A DNA stretch of 64,000 nt from Pseudomonas fluorescens. Its GTDB lineage: Bacteria > Pseudomonadota > Gammaproteobacteria > Pseudomonadales > Pseudomonadaceae. Below the pieces are notes generated by a model. It was not told the origin of the DNA. It ran no database searches and saw only the letters and a list, made by a program, of their open reading frames with translations. The translations under genes and the position numbers were made by a program. The first letter of the stretch is position 1. Every line of letters starts with the position of its first letter. Positions 59,462-64,000 of this stretch are shown here, piece after piece. The stretch is taken from contig NZ_CP015225.1 in assembly GCF_001623525.1 (NCBI RefSeq), forward strand, positions 4,972,501-5,036,500. Reading direction: 5' to 3'.

Positions 59462-60127
59462 TCAAAGTTTGTCCAGGCTAGAAACCGTGGAGGTGTAGAA
59501 GGCCACGCCCGACTTGTCGATGACTTTTATTCTGCCGCCTTCTTCCTTGAGGTCTTTGAGGTACGGACCGAACGCTATTTCGTCGGGCGCGGTTCGCAGA
59601 ATCTCTTTGTCGAGTACCGGTGTGTCTTTCCTCAAGACCTTAAGGTTCATGAGGAAGCAGTCGAGGGTTAACTGGCATTCCAGGGCGCAGACATAGTCCG
59701 ACCCTTTTATTTTTTTCTGCTTGAAGGTCCACTCGTTTTTATAGTGGTTCCCGCGGAACTCATCCATCGCGTTTTTCAGCAGATCGTCGGGCAAGGTGAT
59801 GTGCGGGCGGCATTTCTCCAGGCCTTCCAGCAACAGTTTCATAAAGAATTCATTGAGCTCGTTTACCGATGTGCATTTTTTATAATGCTCGGTATCCAAG
59901 CTGACGTTGACGATGAGCGCGCCGCTGGAGTTTACATAGGGCTCATTGACGGCTTGGCGTGTTCCGACAAAGCAGATTTTCTTGAAGTTCGGCGTTTCGA
60001 ATTTTTCTGCACTCAGCCGGCGCTCAAGGAAATTGCAAATCGATCGGCTTTGGTCGCGAAACGGATGAATGATTTCGTCGCTGAATTCGCCCAGGTCGGG
60101 ATAAAGGTAAATTTCTTTTAAGATCAT
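59462..60127 (-). CDS. Hypothetical protein, candidate immunity to an orphan Rhs toxin tail
   Basis: A 221-residue soluble protein, MILKEIYLYPDLGEFSDEII at the start, with cysteines in KKICFVG, EKCRPH, VCALECQ and LDCFLM. It is AT-richer than the core genes. No family is recognised. It begins 22 bases after the stop of a start-less coding fragment that looks like a toxin C-terminus, the usual toxin-then-immunity order of Rhs and polymorphic toxin loci, so an immunity role is inferred. GAGG about ten bases before the ATG is a moderate SD. Confidence 0.65.
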   Translation of the reverse strand: MILKEIYLYPDLGEFSDEIIHPFRDQSRSICNFLERRLSAEKFETPNFKKICFVGTRQAVNEPYVNSSGALIVNVSLDTEHYKKCTSVNELNEFFMKLLLEGLEKCRPHITLPDDLLKNAMDEFRGNHYKNEWTFKQKKIKGSDYVCALECQLTLDCFLMNLKVLRKDTPVLDKEILRTAPDEIAFGPYLKDLKEEGGRIKVIDKSGVAFYTSTVSSLDKL

Positions 60128-60149
60128 GGTCTTGAATGCCTCGCTGGGT

Positions 60150-60335
60150 CTAGTTCCTGCCTGCGTCGATTCGCGTTTCTTCGCTCAAAATCTCGACGTT
60201 CCAACGAGCAACTGGGCCGGCCGGCTCCTTTTTGATGACTCTGGATTCGTAACGTCCTCTTGAAATCCAATACTCATACGTAGACCTGAGCGAGCCTCGT
60301 GAGGCAATCGCTTCACAGGCTCGTGGGTAAGTTAT
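60150..60335 (-). pseudogene. Orphan toxin C-terminal fragment (no start codon)
   Basis: A 61-codon open stretch between two stops on the minus strand reads ITYPRACEAIASRGSLRS, then TYEYWISRGRYESRVIKKE and PAGPVARWNVEILSEETRID before AGRN and a TAG stop. The composition looks protein-like (aromatic and charged mix), but there is no ATG or GTG in it. It lies downstream of the active Rhs and its immunity candidate, and 22 bases before another small gene, as expected for a displaced rhs-CT remnant. The domain family is not recognised. Confidence 0.55.
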
Positions 60336-60372
60336 TTAAGCCTTTCCAGTGCGGGGGGCGGCCGTCGGGGGG

Positions 60373-61137
60373 CTATTCAGAGCCCTTGAGATGGGAAATA
60401 AAAAGCGATGAAAACTCCAAGCCTTCATAGCTTTCCAGATTTTTGATATTGAAGAGGGCCCCTCGTTGTGTTGTGAGCTTTTGCAAGCGTCGCTTCAGTA
60501 GCTTATTGATCGGGCTGTCTGGTTGAGACGATAGGTGATCGAGCGCCTTTTTCGCACGTGCTGACACGTCCTTGAAGAAAATGTGTTGGGCATCAGTAGG
60601 TGGGACGATGCTCTCAAGGTCGCAGTTTTGAAAGGTGACGTAATCCAGTTTGCAAAGCTCAAAATCGACAAGCAGTGGGGTGTTCGGCTGGTCGGATATG
60701 AAGCTCACTTCTTGGAGCTTTCCAGCGAACTTAACATGGGTCATTTTTTTTGCGTTGAGCGAGTTGTCAATGATTTTGCATTGGCTGAATGTGCAGTTGC
60801 TGAAGTGGCAATCGACCAGTGCGGTTTGTCGAAAATCGCACTTCAGGAAGGTGCAGTTTTCAAATCTGCTGTCACTTAGACCTGTTGCCCGAAAGTCGAC
60901 ATTGCTGAATGTGCATTGGACTACGGTTGTTGTGTTGAAAAATCTTGAGTTGGAGAAGTCGGTTTTCTCGAATTCGCAATTTTCCAATAGACAGTTGTCA
61001 AAAATCGGGTAGGAAAGTGTTGAGTTCTTTAATTTGGTGGCACCAATGAACTCATTTTTGAAAAGCGTTTTTTCAGGTAGGACGAGGCCGTCCTGCTCAA
61101 TGCCAGATAATGTTTTTGATGGGATTCTGTCACTCAC
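60373..61137 (-). CDS. Pentapeptide-repeat protein, probable Rhs immunity
   Basis: A 254-residue protein whose residues about 35-165 form a pentapeptide-repeat beta-helix (repeats such as CEFEK TDFSN SRFFN, CTFSN VDFRA, CTFLK CDFRQ), followed by a helical tail. GTG 61137 is preferred: AGGAG lies seven bases upstream, inside the last codons of rhs, and the GTG sits in the overlap with the rhs TGA (61134-61136), so translation is coupled; GTG 61140 is the alternative. A gene overlapping the 3' end of an rhs gene is normally its immunity gene. Some pentapeptide proteins mimic DNA; whether this one does is unknown. Confidence 0.8.
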   Translation of the reverse strand: MSDRIPSKTLSGIEQDGLVLPEKTLFKNEFIGATKLKNSTLSYPIFDNCLLENCEFEKTDFSNSRFFNTTTVVQCTFSNVDFRATGLSDSRFENCTFLKCDFRQTALVDCHFSNCTFSQCKIIDNSLNAKKMTHVKFAGKLQEVSFISDQPNTPLLVDFELCKLDYVTFQNCDLESIVPPTDAQHIFFKDVSARAKKALDHLSSQPDSPINKLLKRRLQKLTTQRGALFNIKNLESYEGLEFSSLFISHLKGSE

Positions 61138-64000
61138 CACAACACTCCTTCATAACCATTGCCCCAATCGCCATAACGCCGTTGATGGGTGCCTTTTTTC
61201 CAATCAGCCTTCGTCGTCAAGTCCCACCAGGACTTGCTTTTCGGATCATACACATCGGGCAGGCGTTGTCCTGATTTAGCGACATTCAGATGTGCAAGCG
61301 ACGGATCTGCCAGCACCCTACGTTTGAATTCGGCATCGATCCTTTGACCTACATAGCGCCGGTAGCGAGAGCGTGCCTGTCCGAAGTCGCCTCTGTCATA
61401 GGCGCGTTTGACCGCCGCTCGTTGTTTTAAAGTCAATGAGCGTTGAGGGTTACGGTACACGGCTTTTTTCGCTGCGTTGGCGTGAGCCTGTAACTTTTTA
61501 GTCGTTGAGCCGCATGGTGCCCATCCCCATGGATCGATCCATCCCAATGGGTTAGGGGCATATTGATAGAGATTCGCTCCCCCTGCCAACCCAATCGGAT
61601 CCGGCGTCGTAAACCGCCCCACATCCGGATCATAAAACCTGAACGTATTGAAATGCAGCCCGGTTTCCCGATCCAGGTACTGCCCTTGGAACCGCAAATT
61701 CTGCTCTTCGATGTAATACGGTTCACGCACTTCTTCCAGCGTGTTGCCCCACACCCGATACGTGGCCTGCCACACGTTGTGGCCGTCGGCTTCGGTGAGT
61801 TGTTCCGGCAGGCCGTTGAGGTCGTTGTGGTAGTAGCGGATCTTTTGCAGCGGGCCGCTTCCATCGACGCGGGCCAGGGGTTCGTAGCCGTCGTCTTCGT
61901 AGAGGTAGAGGCTGGTTTGCTGGTGGCGGTGTTCCTGCAACAGGCGCAGGCCGTCCCAGGTGAAACGGGTTTCGCCCAGCGGGTAGCCGTGGTTGTCGTG
62001 CTCGGTTTTTGCGATGCGCCGGCCCAGCGGGTCGTAGGCCATGTTGACCACGCTGCCGTCGTCGTTGCGCACCTCGATCAAGCGGCTTTCGGCGTCATAG
62101 GCGAAGTGTTGCACGCCGCGTTTGGCGCTGCGTTTTTCGATCATCCGGCCGAAGGCGTCGTAGCGGTAGCGCTTGTCCTGGTAGGTCAGCAGTTTGTTGT
62201 GCACCACCAGCCCGGCGCCGGGGGCCGGGCCGTCCAGCAGGTTGGCGGCGGCGTCGTAGGTGAAGGTCTCGCGTTGGCCGTGCAGGCTGTCCTGGCTGGC
62301 GATGATGCGGCCGGTGGCGTCGTAGTGCAGTAGCTGGCGCTGTTGTGCGGCGGGTTGCTGGTCGAGTTTGCCGATGAGATTGTCGGCGGGGTCGTACTCG
62401 AAGTGTTTCTGCACCGCCGCCGGCAGCAGCGAGGGTTGACCGCTGTGGCGGCGTTGTCGCGTGCGCAGGCGGCCGCTGCGGTCGTATTCGCTGCGGGTGC
62501 TGATCTGCCCTTGGGTGCGCAGCACTTCGCGGTGCAGGCGGTCGCGTTCGAAGTCGCTGATGACCTTGCCGTCGAGGTTGATCTGGTGCAGGTGGCCGCT
62601 GCCGTAGTACAGGCGGTTGACCCAGCGGCCATCGGGCAGTTGGCTCTGGATCAGGTTGCCGAGTTCGTCGTAGTGGTGCTGCAGGCTGCCGGCGGTGCTG
62701 TTTTCGGCGAGCAATTGACCGAGGGCGTCGTAGGCGAAGCTCAGGGTCTGGGCGTTGCCCTGCAGGTCGGTGAAAGTGACGGCGGTGAGTTGGTCCAGCG
62801 GGTCGTAACTGTATTCGGTGCGGCCATCGTCGGTGACCTTGGCGATCAGCCGGCCGACGGCGTCGCGTTCCAGGCGATGGACGATGGGCGCCGGCGGTGT
62901 TTCGGGAATGAGCGCCAGGCCTGTGCCGTAGGGCGCGGGCATCGCCGTCACTGCCGCGACGTTGTCGAGGCGGTCGTAGTCGTAGCGCTTGGCGCTGCCG
63001 TCCAGGTCCTGTTGTTCGGTCAACCGATCCCCTGCATCCCAGGCAAACCGGTAGCTTTCACCATTCTCGTTGGTCAGCGCTTGCAGCCGGCCGAAGCTGT
63101 CGTAGGTGAACTGCACTTGCCGGCCCTGGGCGTCGGTGCGTTGGCGGACCTGGCCGCGGCGGTTGTGTTGGTAGAGCGTGGTGTGCCCGGCCGGGTCGGT
63201 GTAGCCGATGAGTAAGCCTGCGGTGTCGCGCTGGTAGTGTTCGGTGCGGCCGTCCGGTAATTGGTTGCCGAGCAGGCGCCCTTGGGCGTCGTAGCTGAAT
63301 TGGGTGCGCTCGCCGAGGGCATCGGTGATGGTGTGCAGGTAACCGCGCGCGTCGTAGCTGAAGCGCGTCGGGTAACCCGAGCAATCGACGTGTTCCACCA
63401 ATTGGCCGAACGGGTTCCAGCGCAGCTTTTTGTTTTTGCCGGTGGCGTCGATGATCTCCACGACCTGGCCGTGGGCGTCGTAGCGGTAGCGGGTGACGTG
63501 GCCCAGCGGGTCGATTTCCGTCGTGCAGTTGCCGCGTTGATCGTAACGGTACTTCCAGCTGTGGCCGGCGGCGTTGGTGTCCACCAGCGGCAGGGCCCAG
63601 TGTTCGAGCCAGAGGGTGGATTCGCTGCGGCCCAATGGGTCGGTTTCGCCGATCAGGTTACCCGCGTCGTCGTAGTTGAATTGGTACTGGCCGCCCTGTG
63701 GATCGGTGGCGCTGAGCATCTGGCGCTCATCGTTCCACTCGAACAGCCAGGTCTGGCCGAGGTTGTCGGTGTATTGGGTGATCTGGTGCTGGCTGTTCCA
63801 GTGCCGGGTGCTGACGCGTTGCAGGCTGTCGCTGATGCGGGTGATGCCGGCCTTGAGGTCATAGTCGAACTGGTAGGCGTCGCCTTCGTCGGTCCAGTGC
63901 CGGACCACGCGCCATTCCTGATCGTCTATCAGGGCCCATTCGTAGAAGCAATGCAGGCCGCTGGGCAACTGGTGCTCGACCATCCGTTGCTCGGCGTCGT
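61134..64000 (-). CDS. Rhs/YD-repeat polymorphic toxin (C-terminal 955 residues; 5' part outside window)
   Basis: The frame stays open to the window end, so the N-terminal portion is missing. Dozens of YD repeats (YDxxGRL/xY type, e.g. YRYDAHGQVVEI, FSYDAQGRLLGNQ) build the Rhs shell, ending at the conserved core boundary DPIGLAGGANLYQYAPNPLG followed by WIDPWGW. The C-terminal toxin of about 120 residues is basic, with QRIDAEFKRRVLADPS and RLPDVYDPKSKSWWDLTTK, a spacing reminiscent of PD-(D/E)xK nucleases; this is a guess. The stop overlaps the pentapeptide-repeat gene. It is delivered by a T6SS or similar route in related bacteria. Confidence 0.88.
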   Translation of the reverse strand, partial: DAEQRMVEHQLPSGLHCFYEWALIDDQEWRVVRHWTDEGDAYQFDYDLKAGITRISDSLQRVSTRHWNSQHQITQYTDNLGQTWLFEWNDERQMLSATDPQGGQYQFNYDDAGNLIGETDPLGRSESTLWLEHWALPLVDTNAAGHSWKYRYDQRGNCTTEIDPLGHVTRYRYDAHGQVVEIIDATGKNKKLRWNPFGQLVEHVDCSGYPTRFSYDARGYLHTITDALGERTQFSYDAQGRLLGNQLPDGRTEHYQRDTAGLLIGYTDPAGHTTLYQHNRRGQVRQRTDAQGRQVQFTYDSFGRLQALTNENGESYRFAWDAGDRLTEQQDLDGSAKRYDYDRLDNVAAVTAMPAPYGTGLALIPETPPAPIVHRLERDAVGRLIAKVTDDGRTEYSYDPLDQLTAVTFTDLQGNAQTLSFAYDALGQLLAENSTAGSLQHHYDELGNLIQSQLPDGRWVNRLYYGSGHLHQINLDGKVISDFERDRLHREVLRTQGQISTRSEYDRSGRLRTRQRRHSGQPSLLPAAVQKHFEYDPADNLIGKLDQQPAAQQRQLLHYDATGRIIASQDSLHGQRETFTYDAAANLLDGPAPGAGLVVHNKLLTYQDKRYRYDAFGRMIEKRSAKRGVQHFAYDAESRLIEVRNDDGSVVNMAYDPLGRRIAKTEHDNHGYPLGETRFTWDGLRLLQEHRHQQTSLYLYEDDGYEPLARVDGSGPLQKIRYYHNDLNGLPEQLTEADGHNVWQATYRVWGNTLEEVREPYYIEEQNLRFQGQYLDRETGLHFNTFRFYDPDVGRFTTPDPIGLAGGANLYQYAPNPLGWIDPWGWAPCGSTTKKLQAHANAAKKAVYRNPQRSLTLKQRAAVKRAYDRGDFGQARSRYRRYVGQRIDAEFKRRVLADPSLAHLNVAKSGQRLPDVYDPKSKSWWDLTTKADWKKGTHQRRYGDWGNGYEGVLW

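Noticed and set aside
59087..59671. 194-codon plus-strand frame
   Set aside because: Part of it translates the REP repeat and the rest is antisense to the 221-residue gene; no SD.
61563..63215. Two long plus-strand open frames (256 and 290 codons) antisense to rhs
   Set aside because: Val/Ala/Gly-rich translations mirror the YD-repeat codons on the other strand; no ribosome-binding site.
1..64000. CRISPR array, integrase, insertion sequence, rRNA or tRNA gene
   Set aside because: No regularly spaced repeats, transposase/integrase frames or structural RNA genes were seen on reading; the repeats present are REP elements and the 12-bp DnaA-like array.

Overview
The window is a high-GC gammaproteobacterial chromosome segment. 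Protein sequences, gene order and intergenic REP repeats point to Pseudomonas, most likely the P. fluorescens group. Support includes a uvrD / c-di-GMP gene / RpiR regulator / pycR-pycA-pycB block that resembles the P. aeruginosa PA5443-PA5435 region, an AphA plus polyamine-binding-protein pair like PA1409-PA1410, and a complete HSI-II-like (H2) type VI secretion cluster. All homology statements come from recognising sequences by eye; no search was run.

Layout. 1-9.8 kb: 5' tip of uvrD, a membrane GGDEF/EAL protein, a small unknown protein, an RpiR/HexR-like regulator with a palindrome in front of it, and pycR divergent from the two-subunit pyruvate carboxylase genes. 9.8-15 kb: an autotransporter, an amino-acid ABC transporter lacking its ATPase gene, and a homocysteine S-methyltransferase. 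15.1-20.5 kb: a 1788-residue toxin-like protein with an OTU-type cysteine protease signature. 20.6-24 kb: two GNAT acetyltransferases and a PaiB-like protein, divergent from a MocR regulator whose linker DNA is a tandem array of DnaA-box-like sequences. 24-28.7 kb: a second giant toxin-like protein (1533 residues). 28.8-31 kb: polyamine-binding protein and acetylpolyamine amidohydrolase. 31.3-32 kb: a ribbon-helix-helix-like protein gene with a strikingly symmetric upstream dyad.

32.3-58.3 kb is the type VI secretion locus. The minus strand carries vgrG, a DUF4123 adaptor, a lipoprotein (probable immunity) and a class-3 lipase effector. The plus strand carries tssA-B-C-E-F-G-clpV, a sigma-54 activator (sfa2-like), a 46-residue lipoprotein (orfX-like), fha, tssJ-K-L-M, stp1 and stk1, mostly separated by a few bases or overlapping. 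No hcp is present in the window.

58.5-64 kb is a low-GC accessory tail. It has a DUF6124-like gene preceded by a probable C4-type antisense RNA whose loop is complementary to the gene's ribosome-binding site. It then has an Rhs protein (cut by the window end) with a toxin C-terminus, an overlapping pentapeptide-repeat immunity candidate, and behind it a start-less toxin-tail fragment followed by another candidate immunity gene, i.e. a displaced orphan toxin/immunity module.

The most interesting signals not explained by ordinary annotation are: (1) the two giant toxins, which share a 'GEW...RG(G/S)G' pre-toxin module and an RpoS-like upstream motif, one of them carrying an OTU protease with His-before-Cys order; (2) five 12-bp tandem repeats plus one more box of DnaA type, inside a coding region with rare codons; (3) the C4-like RNA; (4) the nested AACCAT/ATGGTT dyad; (5) the orphan Rhs toxin tail.
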